Position numbers and translations under genes: made by a program. DNA of 54,807 bases. It comes from Oscillospiraceae bacterium (lineage in GTDB: Bacteria > Bacillota > Clostridia > Oscillospirales > Oscillospiraceae). Below the pieces are notes generated by a model. It was not told where the DNA came from. It searched no databases and saw nothing but the letters and a program-made list of their open reading frames with translations. This document shows positions 32,195-40,836 of the stretch, piece after piece (position 1 is the stretch's first letter; each line of letters opens with the position of its first letter). The stretch is taken from contig JAFRLZ010000030.1 of the NCBI GenBank assembly GCA_017430985.1, positions 1 to 54,807 on the forward strand. The letters are read 5' to 3'.

Positions 32195-33129
32195 TGCAGG
32201 AAGCGCGCCATGTTTCTGTATTGCTGCAGGAATGTATCGACAATCTGAATATACGGCCGGAGGGGATCTATCTCGACGGGACGCTCGGCCTCGGCGGCCA
32301 CTCCTTTGAGATCGCCTCCCGGCTCACCACCGGCCTGCTCGTCGGCATCGACCGGGACGAGACCGCGATCGAGCGCGCCGGCCGCAGGCTCGCGCCCTTC
32401 GGAGAGAAGGTCCGCCTGGTGCACGGCAATTTTGCCGACGCAGCCGAGATCCTGGATTCTCTGGGGATCGCGTCGGTGGACGGGATGCTCTTTGACCTCG
32501 GTGTGTCGTCTCCTCAGCTGGACGAGATACAGCGGGGTTTTTCCTATATGGGGGAGGCGCCGCTGGATATGCGCATGGACGCCGGCGAGAGCCTGAGCGC
32601 TTATGAGCTGGTCAATACCTGGCCGGAGGAGCGGCTGAGCCGCATCCTCTGGGATTACGGCGAGGAGCGCTACGCCCGGCGGATCGCCCGCGCAATCGTC
32701 ACGGCGCGCGCCGAAAAGCCCGTCGAGACGACGCAGGAGCTGGTGTCGCTCATCAAGGGCGCCATGCCGGCCGCCGCGCTGCGGGAAAAGCAGCACCCGG
32801 CCAAGCGCAGCTTCCAGGCCATCCGCATCGCCGTCAACGACGAGCTGGGCGCGGTCGCGCGGATGATGGAAACGGCGCCCGACCGTCTCAGGGTCGGCGG
32901 GCGGCTCTGCGTCATCAGCTTTCATTCACTGGAGGACCGGATCGTCAAGCAGGGGATCGCCGCGCGGGAAAACGGCTGCACCTGCCCGCGCGAGGCCCCG
33001 GTGTGCACCTGCGGCTTCGTCCGCACGCTCAGGAGCGTCACCCGAAAGCCCATCCTCCCCACGGCGGAGGAGATCGAGCAGAACCCGCGCAGCCGCAGCG
33101 CGAAGCTGCGCGTGGCAGAGAGAGTATGA
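32194..33129 (+). CDS. rsmH: 16S rRNA (cytosine1402-N4)-methyltransferase RsmH
   Basis: A 311-residue methyltransferase. It begins MQEARHVSVLLQECIDNL and has motif I YLDGTLGLGGHS, GMLFDLGVSSPQLD and the late VISFHSLEDRIVK box. It methylates C1402 of 16S rRNA. ATG 32194 uses the last base of the mraZ stop; a longer in-frame reading crosses mraZ and is a shadow. FtsL follows with a 4-base overlap. Confidence 0.97.
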   Translation: MQEARHVSVLLQECIDNLNIRPEGIYLDGTLGLGGHSFEIASRLTTGLLVGIDRDETAIERAGRRLAPFGEKVRLVHGNFADAAEILDSLGIASVDGMLFDLGVSSPQLDEIQRGFSYMGEAPLDMRMDAGESLSAYELVNTWPEERLSRILWDYGEERYARRIARAIVTARAEKPVETTQELVSLIKGAMPAAALREKQHPAKRSFQAIRIAVNDELGAVARMMETAPDRLRVGGRLCVISFHSLEDRIVKQGIAARENGCTCPREAPVCTCGFVRTLRSVTRKPILPTAEEIEQNPRSRSAKLRVAERV

Positions 33130-33410
33130 CGCGGAAGGAAAAGCGGCTGGGCGCGCTGTTTCGCGCGGTCAGCCTGAGCGTATCCGCGCTGCTGCTGGTG
33201 CTGAGCTTGCTGTACGCGCTGCGCATGACGGAGGTCAACGACCGCGCCGCGGCCATGAAAGCAGAGATCGCCGCGCTGAAAACGGAAAACGAGATCCTGC
33301 TCGCGCAATGCGAGAGCCGCGTCGATCTGGAAACGCTCGAGCGCTACGCGCTGCAGGAGCTGGGCATGCAGCCCTGCCGCAGCGATCAGATCGTGGAGCT
33401 CGGAAGATAA
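33126..33410 (+). CDS. ftsL: Cell division protein FtsL
   Basis: A 94-residue bitopic protein: a short basic N terminus (MTRKEKRLGALFR), one helix (about 15-36) and a leucine-zipper-like coiled coil (AAAMKAEIAALKTENEILLA) outside, then the ending LERYALQELGMQPCRSDQIV. Sequence is poorly conserved in this family, so the call rests on topology and position after rsmH. It would bind FtsQ/DivIB and DivIC. ATG 33126 overlaps the rsmH stop. Confidence 0.85.
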   Translation: MTRKEKRLGALFRAVSLSVSALLLVLSLLYALRMTEVNDRAAAMKAEIAALKTENEILLAQCESRVDLETLERYALQELGMQPCRSDQIVELGR

Positions 33411-33483
33411 ACAGACAGGGATATGGCAAGAAGAGATAAGCCGGGGAATATGCTGTACAAAGCTTATCGAGAAGGAGCATGCC

Positions 33484-35817
33484 ATGTCCGTTTCCCAGAA
33501 GACGGCCGCGCCGGCGGCCTCCGCCCCGACCCGGCAGATGCTGCGCAGGATCCTCGTGCTGATGCTGCTTTTCGGCGTCGGCTCGGCGGCCCTGCTGCTG
33601 GCGAGGCTCTACCGCCTGCAGATCATCGACCACGACTTCTATGAAAACCTGGCGATCGGCCAGCAGCTGCGCGAAGCGCCGGGCTCGGCCTCCCGCGGCA
33701 CGATCTATGACGCCAAAGGGCGGGTGCTGGCGGTCAGCGCTTCGGTGGACAACGTCTATCTCAGCCCGGCCGAGATCGAGCAGTACGGCGAGGACCGCGC
33801 GCTGATCGCCGCCGGCCTGTCCGAGATCCTGGGGCTCGATTACGACGAGCTCTACGAAAAGACCGGGCGCAGCGGCTCCTGGTATGTGACGGCCGCCCGC
33901 AAGATCGAGCGGGAGCAGGCCGACGCCGTGCGCGCCTTCAAAAAGGAGCACCATCTGCGCGGCGTGCGGCTGGAGCCGGATACGAAGCGCTATTATCCGA
34001 ACTCCGCACTGGCCTGCCATCTGATCGGCTTCGTGGGGACGGACAACACCGGCCTGGAGGGGATCGAGGCCCGCTACGACGAGGCGCTCTCCGGCACGGC
34101 GGGGCGCAGCCTCCGCATGACCAACGCCTTCGGCACGGAGCTGCTCTTCGAGCAGTTCGAGGACTATCGCCCGGGGCAGGACGGCTGCGATCTGGTCACG
34201 ACGATCGACGCGACCATCCAGTATTATGTGGAAAAACGTCTTCGACAGGCTGTCGAGGACTATGACGCGCTCAACGGAGCCGGCGCGATCGCCATGGATG
34301 TGAACACCGGCGCGATCCTCGCTATGGCTTCGCTGGGCAATTATGATTTGAACGATTTCCTGGCCGTGAGCCCGGAGGCGCAGGCTGCGGTCGACGCGGC
34401 GGCGAGCCCGGAGGAAGCACAGGCGCTGCTGGCCGCGGCGCAGGCGCGGCAATGGCGCAACAAGGCGCTTTCAGACACCTACGAGCCAGGTTCCACCTTC
34501 AAGATCATCACGCTCGCCATGGCGCTGGAGGAAGGGGCGGTCGGCCTCGGCGACAGCTTTTACTGCGGCGGGACGGTCAACGTGACCGGCCGCACGAAGC
34601 CCATCCGCTGCTGGAAGGACGGGGGCCACGGTTCCCAGACGCTGACCCAGGCCGTGCAGCACAGCTGCAACGTGGCCTTCGTCAACATCGGCCGCCGCGT
34701 CGGCGCGGAGACCTTTTACCGCTACTGCGACGCCTTCGGCTTCCTGGAGCTGAGCGACGATCCGGACGCGAGCCTGACGGCGACCACGGGCGTCGATCTC
34801 TACGGCGAGAGCGGCAGCATCTGGTGGAGCCGCAGCGTCTTCACCGCGGAGAAAAACCAGTCGCAGCTGGCGGCCGCCTCCTTCGGGCAGACCTTTACCA
34901 TCACGCCTCTGCAGCTCATCACGGCGGTCAGCGCCTGCGTCAACGGCGGGGAGCTCATGCAGCCCTTTGTGGTGCGGCAGATCCTCGCCCCGGACGGGAC
35001 GGTCGTCAGCGAGCGGCAGCCGACGGTACGGCGGCGCGTGCTCAGCGAGGAGACCTCCGCGACAGTCCGGGCGATCCTGGAGCAGGTCGTGGGCGATCCT
35101 AACGACGGGACCGGCCGGAACGCGGCCGTCGCCGGCTATCGGATCGGCGGCAAGACCGGCACGAGCGAAAAGGTCAGCCTGGAAGCTCAGACGGGGCAGA
35201 AGGAGTACATCGTCTCCTTCATCGGCTTCGCCCCGGCGGACGATCCGCAGATCGCCATCCTGGCCTTTCTCGACACGCCCTCGACCAAGTCCGGCGTGTA
35301 TATCAGCGGCGGCCAGATGGCCGCGCCCGTCGTCGGCGCGATGATGGCCGACATCCTGCCGTATCTGGGCGTCGAGCCAGCGCTCGATGAGGCGGATATG
35401 GCCCTGCGCGACGCGGCGGTGCCGCAGCTTGTCGGTCTGAGCCCGTCGGAGGCGGCGCAGGCCCTGCGGGAAGCGGGGCTGGACAGCCGCAGCGTCGGCG
35501 GGGGAGAGCGCGTGACGCGCCAGCTCCCGGCGCCGGGCGCGGAGATCGCCGCCGGCAGCCAGGTGATCCTGTATTATGACGCCGAGCCCTCGCCCGGGGA
35601 GGAGAGCCTGCCGGATCTGAACGGCATGAGCTACCGGGAGGCGCGGGACGCCCTGTCCCGGCTCGGCCTGTTCATCCAAACGAGAAGCCCTGTGTACGAC
35701 CCGCTGCGGCAGCGCGTGAGCACGCAGAACCTCGCCGCGGGGACGCCGCTGGGGCACGGCAGCGTCGTGGAAGTCACGCTCGTCAGCGAGGACGATTCGA
35801 TGCTGGGAAGGTATTGA
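33484..35817 (+). CDS. ftsI: Class B penicillin-binding protein with two PASTA repeats (septal or SpoVD type)
   Basis: A 777-residue transpeptidase. One N-terminal helix (ILVLMLLFGVGSAALLLARLY), a dimerisation domain, then the catalytic domain with PGSTFKIIT (Ser near 337), HSCN (about 392) and GGKTGT (about 556). Two C-terminal PASTA repeats (about 645-700 and 707-770) start VPQLVGLSPSEAAQAL and LPDLNGMSYREARDAL. It cross-links septal or spore peptidoglycan with FtsW. ATG 33484 has GAAGGAG upstream. Whether it is the division enzyme or SpoVD cannot be decided from this copy alone. Confidence 0.92.
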   Translation: MSVSQKTAAPAASAPTRQMLRRILVLMLLFGVGSAALLLARLYRLQIIDHDFYENLAIGQQLREAPGSASRGTIYDAKGRVLAVSASVDNVYLSPAEIEQYGEDRALIAAGLSEILGLDYDELYEKTGRSGSWYVTAARKIEREQADAVRAFKKEHHLRGVRLEPDTKRYYPNSALACHLIGFVGTDNTGLEGIEARYDEALSGTAGRSLRMTNAFGTELLFEQFEDYRPGQDGCDLVTTIDATIQYYVEKRLRQAVEDYDALNGAGAIAMDVNTGAILAMASLGNYDLNDFLAVSPEAQAAVDAAASPEEAQALLAAAQARQWRNKALSDTYEPGSTFKIITLAMALEEGAVGLGDSFYCGGTVNVTGRTKPIRCWKDGGHGSQTLTQAVQHSCNVAFVNIGRRVGAETFYRYCDAFGFLELSDDPDASLTATTGVDLYGESGSIWWSRSVFTAEKNQSQLAAASFGQTFTITPLQLITAVSACVNGGELMQPFVVRQILAPDGTVVSERQPTVRRRVLSEETSATVRAILEQVVGDPNDGTGRNAAVAGYRIGGKTGTSEKVSLEAQTGQKEYIVSFIGFAPADDPQIAILAFLDTPSTKSGVYISGGQMAAPVVGAMMADILPYLGVEPALDEADMALRDAAVPQLVGLSPSEAAQALREAGLDSRSVGGGERVTRQLPAPGAEIAAGSQVILYYDAEPSPGEESLPDLNGMSYREARDALSRLGLFIQTRSPVYDPLRQRVSTQNLAAGTPLGHGSVVEVTLVSEDDSMLGRY

Positions 35818-35820
35818 CAT

Positions 35821-37275
35821 ATGAAACTGAGAGAGATCATCCGCGATCTGCAGATCGTATCCATGACGGCCGATCCCGAGACGGAGATCACGGGCATCAG
35901 CTACGATTCCCGCGTCACGCAGCCGGGAGACCTGTTCGCGGCCTGGAAGGGCTTCACCGCCGACGGGCACCGCTTCATCCCCGCTGCGGTCGAAAAGGGC
36001 GCGCGGGCCGTGCTCTGCGAGGTCCCGCCCGCCGACGGCACGCCCTATGTCCAGGTCGAGGACTGCCGCTGTGCGCTTGCGCTCGCCAGCCGGGATTTCT
36101 TCGGCGATCCGGCGAGCGGGATGAAGCTCATCGGCTTTACGGGCACCAGCGGCAAGACCAGCTCGACCCAGCTCCTCAAGCATGTTCTGGAGGAGACGCT
36201 GGACGCCAAGGTCGGCCTGATCGGTACGAACGGCAACATGATCGGCGACGAGCTGCTGCACACGGAGCACACCACGCCCGAGAGCTATGAGCTGCACAAG
36301 CTCTTCCGGCGTATGGCCGACGAGGGCTGCAGCCATGTGGTGATGGAGGTCTCGTCCCACTCGCTCGCGCTCGAGCGCGTGGCCGGGATCACCTTCGACG
36401 TGGGCGTGTTCACCAATCTCTCGCAGGATCATCTGGATCTGCACGGCACGATGGAGGAGTATGCGGCGGCCAAGCGCAGGCTCTTTTCTCAGTGCCGCGA
36501 GGGCTGGATCAATCTGGACGATGCGCGGGCGGCCTTCATGAGCGAGGGCGCGCGCTGCCCGCTCAGGACCTACTCCGCCGAGCGCAACGACGCGGACCTG
36601 ACGGCGAAGGACATCCGCCTCAGCGCCTCCGGCGTCCGCTTCGCCGCCGTGAGCGGCGAAGACTTGGCCTTGACAAAATTGTCTATTCCGGGTATCTTCT
36701 CTGTATATAACGCGCTGAGCGTGCTCGCGGCCTGCCTCAGCCTCGGGATCGGCCTTTCGGACTGCGCGGCCGCGCTCTCCACGGCCCACGGCGTCAAGGG
36801 CCGGATGGAGACCGTGCCGACCGACGGGGACTACAGCGTCATCATCGACTATTCCCACAAGCCGGACGCGCTGGAAAAGGCGCTGAAAACGCTCCGCCCC
36901 GTGACGCGCGGCAGGCTGATCGTCCTGTTCGGCTGCGGCGGCGACCGCGACCGCGCCAAGCGGCCGATCATGGGCGCCATCGCCGCGGCGAATTCGGATC
37001 TCTGCATCGTCACGAGCGACAACCCCCGCACCGAGGAGCCGGAGGAGATCATCCGGGAGATCCTCGCGGGGATCGACAAGAGAAAAAACACCGTCAGGGT
37101 GATCTGCGACCGCGAAGAGGCCATCCGCTGGGCGATCATGAACGCCCGCAGCGGAGACGTGATCCTTCTGGCCGGCAAGGGCCATGAGGATTATCAGGTC
37201 GTCGGGCACGAAAAGCGCCATATGGACGAGCGCGAGATCGTGGCGGCCGCCCTTGAGATGAGGAAGATGCAATGA
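35821..37275 (+). CDS. murE: UDP-MurNAc-tripeptide synthetase MurE (meso-DAP type)
   Basis: A 484-residue ligase that adds the third stem amino acid. ATP loop GFTGTSGKTSST (about 105), central TTPESYELHKLF and the specificity motif SDNPRTEEP (about 399). DNPR marks enzymes that use meso-diaminopimelate; lysine enzymes carry D(D/N)P(N/A). The stop overlaps mraY by 4 bases. No murF follows, unlike in most clusters of this type. Confidence 0.96.
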   Translation: MKLREIIRDLQIVSMTADPETEITGISYDSRVTQPGDLFAAWKGFTADGHRFIPAAVEKGARAVLCEVPPADGTPYVQVEDCRCALALASRDFFGDPASGMKLIGFTGTSGKTSSTQLLKHVLEETLDAKVGLIGTNGNMIGDELLHTEHTTPESYELHKLFRRMADEGCSHVVMEVSSHSLALERVAGITFDVGVFTNLSQDHLDLHGTMEEYAAAKRRLFSQCREGWINLDDARAAFMSEGARCPLRTYSAERNDADLTAKDIRLSASGVRFAAVSGEDLALTKLSIPGIFSVYNALSVLAACLSLGIGLSDCAAALSTAHGVKGRMETVPTDGDYSVIIDYSHKPDALEKALKTLRPVTRGRLIVLFGCGGDRDRAKRPIMGAIAAANSDLCIVTSDNPRTEEPEEIIREILAGIDKRKNTVRVICDREEAIRWAIMNARSGDVILLAGKGHEDYQVVGHEKRHMDEREIVAAALEMRKMQ

Positions 37276-38282
37276 CCATCAAGCTGATATGCGCCTGTAT
37301 CCTGGCGTTTCTGATCTCCACAGCTTTCGGAAAATACTATATCCCCTGGCTGCGGCGTCAGAAGGCGGGGCAGCAGATCAAGAGCGAGGTGGACTGGCAC
37401 CAGTCCAAGAGCGGCACCCCCACCATGGGCGGTGTGATGTTCATCCTCGCGGTCTTGCTCGTGTGCCTGACCGTGGGTTTCCCCAGCATGCTCCGCGGCC
37501 GCTATGTGCACATCTTCGTGCTGCTCTTCGCCATGGTCTTCGGCGCGATCGGCTTTCTTGACGACTGGGAAAAGATCAAGAACAAGCAGAACCTCGGCCT
37601 GACCGCGAGCAGGAAGTTCCTGCTGCAGCTGACGGCGGCGCTCGTGTTCGTGCTGCTGATGCGCATGTTCGGCCATGTGCGGCCGAACCTCTATGTGCCC
37701 TTCACGGGCCATACGATCCCGCTGCCGGAATGGCTGTATTTCACCTTTGCCGCTTTCGTCATCGTCGGCACGGTCAACGCCGTCAACATCACCGACGGCG
37801 TGGACGGGCTGGCGACCGGCACCTCCATCCCGGTGTGCCTGTTTTTCGCGGCGGTGAGCTTCGCCTGGGGCGAAGAGTATCTCGAGCAGGGGATCTTCGC
37901 CTCCGCCATGCTCGGCGGTCTGGCGGGCTTCCTTGTTTACAATTTCAACCCGGCCAAGGTCTTCATGGGCGATACGGGCTCGCTGTTTCTGGGCGGGGCG
38001 ATCGCCGCGATGGCCTTTGCCTACGACATGCCGCTGATCCTGCTGTCGGTCGGCGTCCTCTTCATCATCGAGACGCTGTCGGACATCATCCAGGTCTGCT
38101 ATTTCAAGCTCACCCACGGAAAGCGCGTGTTCCGCATGGCCCCCTTCCACCACCATCTGGAGATGGGCGGCTGGACGGGAAAAAAGTGGAAAGAAAAAGA
38201 ACTGTTTTTCCTCTTCGGAGGCATATCTCTGTTCTTCTGCATCATATCCTTTTTATGGGTGTTCCAGCGTTACGGCATCTGA
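37272..38282 (+). CDS. mraY: Phospho-MurNAc-pentapeptide transferase MraY
   Basis: A 336-residue membrane enzyme with about ten helices that makes lipid I from undecaprenyl phosphate. Catalytic boxes: FLDDWEKIKN, VNITDGVDGLATG, FNPAKVFMGDTGSL and APFHHHLEMGGW. It overlaps murE by 4 bases, which indicates coupled expression. Confidence 0.97.
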   Translation: MTIKLICACILAFLISTAFGKYYIPWLRRQKAGQQIKSEVDWHQSKSGTPTMGGVMFILAVLLVCLTVGFPSMLRGRYVHIFVLLFAMVFGAIGFLDDWEKIKNKQNLGLTASRKFLLQLTAALVFVLLMRMFGHVRPNLYVPFTGHTIPLPEWLYFTFAAFVIVGTVNAVNITDGVDGLATGTSIPVCLFFAAVSFAWGEEYLEQGIFASAMLGGLAGFLVYNFNPAKVFMGDTGSLFLGGAIAAMAFAYDMPLILLSVGVLFIIETLSDIIQVCYFKLTHGKRVFRMAPFHHHLEMGGWTGKKWKEKELFFLFGGISLFFCIISFLWVFQRYGI

Positions 38283-38308
38283 TATGAAGCAAACGGGGAG
38301 GTGGGTTC

Positions 38309-39463
38309 GTGCAATATGACGGCGCCCGCCTCTCCGTTGCTTATACCCCCGGTCAGCGCCGCGCGCCCTTCGACCTGCCGTTTTTCCTGACGGTCGTGCT
38401 GCTGCTCGCGCTCGGCGTCGTGATGGTCCTGTCCGCGAGTTTTCCGCGCGCCTACTACGACCCGGGGCATATCACCGGCGGCAACGGCGCGTATTACTTT
38501 GTCCGGCAGCTTTTCTTCGCGCTGGCCGGTTTCGGCGCGATGCTGCTGGCCTCGCGGCTGCCGATGGGCTTTTACCGGCGCTACACGCTGCCCTTTCTGC
38601 TCGTGACGCTCGTCCTGCTGCTCCTGGTGCCCGTTGTCGGCGTCAAGGCCAACGGCTCGCGCCGCTGGCTCGGCGTGGGCGGGCTGACGCTGCAGCCCTC
38701 GGAGCTGGCCAAGCTCGCGGTCATCCTCAGCTTTGCCGCGCTCATCTGCCGCTACCGGAGCCGGATGCACAGCTTCCGCCACGGCGTGCTGCCCTTTCTG
38801 GGCATCCTCGCCGCGCTCGTCGGGCTGCTGATCCTGGAGCCGCATTTCTCCGCCTCCGTCATCCTGCTCGCCGTCGGCGGCGCGATGCTGTTCCTCGGCG
38901 GCGTGCCGATCGGCTATTTCGCGGCGCTGGGAGCCGCGGCCGGGGGAGGACTGGCCGTGCTGCTGACCTTCTTTCCCTATGCCTCGAGCCGCATCGTCAC
39001 CTGGCGGGACCCCTTTGCCAGCTCCTCGGACGAGGGCTATCAGATCGTACAGTCGCTCTATTCGATCGGTTCGGGCGGACTGAGCGGCCTCGGGCTCGGG
39101 GCAAGCCGGCAGAAGTATCTGTTTCTGCCGGAGGAGCACAACGATTTCATCTTCTCCGTGGTCTGCGAGGAGCTGGGCTTCATCGGCGCGGCGCTGATCG
39201 TGCTGCTTTTCGCCATGCTCATCCTGCGCGGCTACTGGATCGCCCTGCACTGCCGCGAGCGTTTCAACTGCCTGGTCTGCGCCGGGATCACGACACTGCT
39301 GGCGCTGCAGGTGTTCCTGAATGTCGCGGTGGTGACGAACCTGCTGCCCTGTACGGGCATCTCGCTGCCCTTTTTCAGCTACGGCGGAACGGCGCTGCTG
39401 ATCCAGCTGTTTGAGATGGGCATCGTGCTGAGCGCCTCGCGCGACGTGCTGAAAACGGATTAA
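38309..39463 (+). CDS. ftsW: SEDS glycosyltransferase FtsW/SpoVE
   Basis: A 384-residue membrane protein with about ten helices and the SEDS motif KANGSRRWLGVGGLTLQPSE followed by LAKLAVILSF; the late GISLPFFSYGGTALL is present. It polymerises glycan from lipid II together with the class B PBP. It starts with GTG 38309 with GGGGAGGTG upstream. Position between mraY and murG matches both FtsW and SpoVE, which motifs alone cannot separate. MurD is missing before it. Confidence 0.93.
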   Translation: MQYDGARLSVAYTPGQRRAPFDLPFFLTVVLLLALGVVMVLSASFPRAYYDPGHITGGNGAYYFVRQLFFALAGFGAMLLASRLPMGFYRRYTLPFLLVTLVLLLLVPVVGVKANGSRRWLGVGGLTLQPSELAKLAVILSFAALICRYRSRMHSFRHGVLPFLGILAALVGLLILEPHFSASVILLAVGGAMLFLGGVPIGYFAALGAAAGGGLAVLLTFFPYASSRIVTWRDPFASSSDEGYQIVQSLYSIGSGGLSGLGLGASRQKYLFLPEEHNDFIFSVVCEELGFIGAALIVLLFAMLILRGYWIALHCRERFNCLVCAGITTLLALQVFLNVAVVTNLLPCTGISLPFFSYGGTALLIQLFEMGIVLSASRDVLKTD

Positions 39464-39540
39464 AGCGGCGGCGCCCCTCATTCGGCGCGTCCCGCGCCGC
39501 CTTCACCCAAAAGGGAAGGCTGCAAGGAAGGGATATAGAT

Positions 39541-40656
39541 ATGAGATTTTTATTCACCTGCGGCGGGACCGCGGGGCATGTGAATCCCGCCGTCGCGGTG
39601 GCCGGAAGGCTCCGCGAGCTCATGCCGGACTGCGAGATCCTGTTCGCCGGCGCGGAGGGGAAGATGGAGATGCAGCTCGTCCCGCGCGAGGGCTATGAGA
39701 TCCGTCCGCTGCCCGTCACCAACATCAGCCGCGGGCACAGCGCCGAGGCGCTGCTGCACAACATCAAGACGCTGGAGAACGTGGCGGTCTCCATGCACCA
39801 GACCGACCGCATCCTCCGGGAGTTCAAGCCGGACGTCGTGATCGGAACGGGCGGCTATGTATGCTATCCGGTGCTCCGGCAGGCGGCGAAGCGGCATATC
39901 CCGACGCTCGTGCACGAGAGCAACGCCGTGCCGGGCCTGACGACGAAGCTGCTCGACGGCCATATCGACCGTATCATGGTGGGCTTTGAGGAGAGCCGCG
40001 CGCATTACAAGGACCCGGAGCGCGTGGTCGTCACGGGAACGCCGGTGCGCGGCGAATTCGCCAAATATACGAAGGAGACGGCCCGGGAACAGCTCGGCCT
40101 GCCGAAGGACGAGCCGCTGGTCGTATCGGTCTGGGGCTCTCTGGGCGCGGGACATATGAACGGCGTGATCGGTGAGATGATCCCGCTCCTGCGGGAGACG
40201 AGGGACTTCCGACTGGTCCATTCCATCGGCAGCGGCTACTATAAGGACTTTATGGCCCGCCTGCGGGAGACCGCGCCGGACTGCGCCGAATACGGCGTGG
40301 ACGTGCGCGAATACATCTACGACATGCCGCGCGTCATGGCGGCGGCGGACCTGATCCTCTGCCGGGCGGGCGCCTCGACGCTCGCGGAGCTGACCTACAT
40401 TGGCAAGCCCGTCGTGCTCGTCCCCTCGCCGAACGTGACGAACAATCACCAGGAGAAGAACGCGCGCGTGCTGGAGAAGGCCGGCGGCGCGAAGGTGCTG
40501 CTGGAGGGCGAGTTCGACGCGGCTTCGCTGCTGGAGACGGTGCGCGGTCTGCTCGGCGATCCGGAGCAGCTGAAAGCCATGTCGAGGGCCATGGCCGGGC
40601 TGGGCGTGCCGAACGCCACCGACCGGATCGTGGAAGAGATCCTGGAGCTGATCTGA
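39541..40656 (+). CDS. murG: Lipid II-forming N-acetylglucosaminyltransferase MurG
   Basis: A 371-residue GT-B enzyme that adds GlcNAc to lipid I on the inner face of the membrane. The N-terminal loop CGGTAGHVNPAVAVA and the C-terminal donor-site boxes SGAGAS-like RAGASTLAELTYIGKP and PNVTNNHQEKNA are present. ATG 39541 has AAGGAAGGG upstream. This is the last wall gene before the cluster is interrupted. Confidence 0.96.
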   Translation: MRFLFTCGGTAGHVNPAVAVAGRLRELMPDCEILFAGAEGKMEMQLVPREGYEIRPLPVTNISRGHSAEALLHNIKTLENVAVSMHQTDRILREFKPDVVIGTGGYVCYPVLRQAAKRHIPTLVHESNAVPGLTTKLLDGHIDRIMVGFEESRAHYKDPERVVVTGTPVRGEFAKYTKETAREQLGLPKDEPLVVSVWGSLGAGHMNGVIGEMIPLLRETRDFRLVHSIGSGYYKDFMARLRETAPDCAEYGVDVREYIYDMPRVMAAADLILCRAGASTLAELTYIGKPVVLVPSPNVTNNHQEKNARVLEKAGGAKVLLEGEFDAASLLETVRGLLGDPEQLKAMSRAMAGLGVPNATDRIVEEILELI

Positions 40657-40673
40657 ATATCGGATACAAAAGG

Positions 40674-40831
40674 GCGCGTTGCAAGACGCATTTCAGCCTG
40701 TCATTCCGAGCAAAAAAGCCGCCATTGGCGGCTTTTTTTGCGTGGGAATCCGTCTCCATAACTGAGTAAAACGGATTGCCGCGGCTCCTGGCGGAGCCTC
40801 GCAATGACAGATTCGCATTTTTGCAACGCGC
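40674..40831. repeat. 158-bp palindromic repeat with internal bidirectional terminator
   Basis: The ends GCGCGTTGCAA and TTGCAACGCGC are perfect inverted repeats. Inside, CTGTCATTCCGAG opposes CTCGCAATGACAG and GGAATCCGT opposes ACGGATTGCC. It fills the gap between the murG and feoB stops and ends 5 bases before the feoB stop. It is unrelated in sequence to the repeat at 7437 and 23305 but has a similar size and placement. TCATTGCGAG-type palindromes are known as dispersed repeats in several bacteria. Confidence 0.75.
40712..40738. terminator. Bidirectional intrinsic terminator between murG and feoB
   Basis: AAAAAAGCCGCC pairs with GGCGGCTTTTTT around a 3-base loop, so it has a T-run on both strands and serves the convergent murG and feoB genes. 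Confidence 0.85.
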
Positions 40832-40836
40832 TCTAT

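Noticed and set aside
33003-33125. Extended N terminus of ftsL
   Set aside because: It is out-of-frame rsmH sequence; ATG 33126 overlaps the rsmH stop and gives the normal FtsL length.
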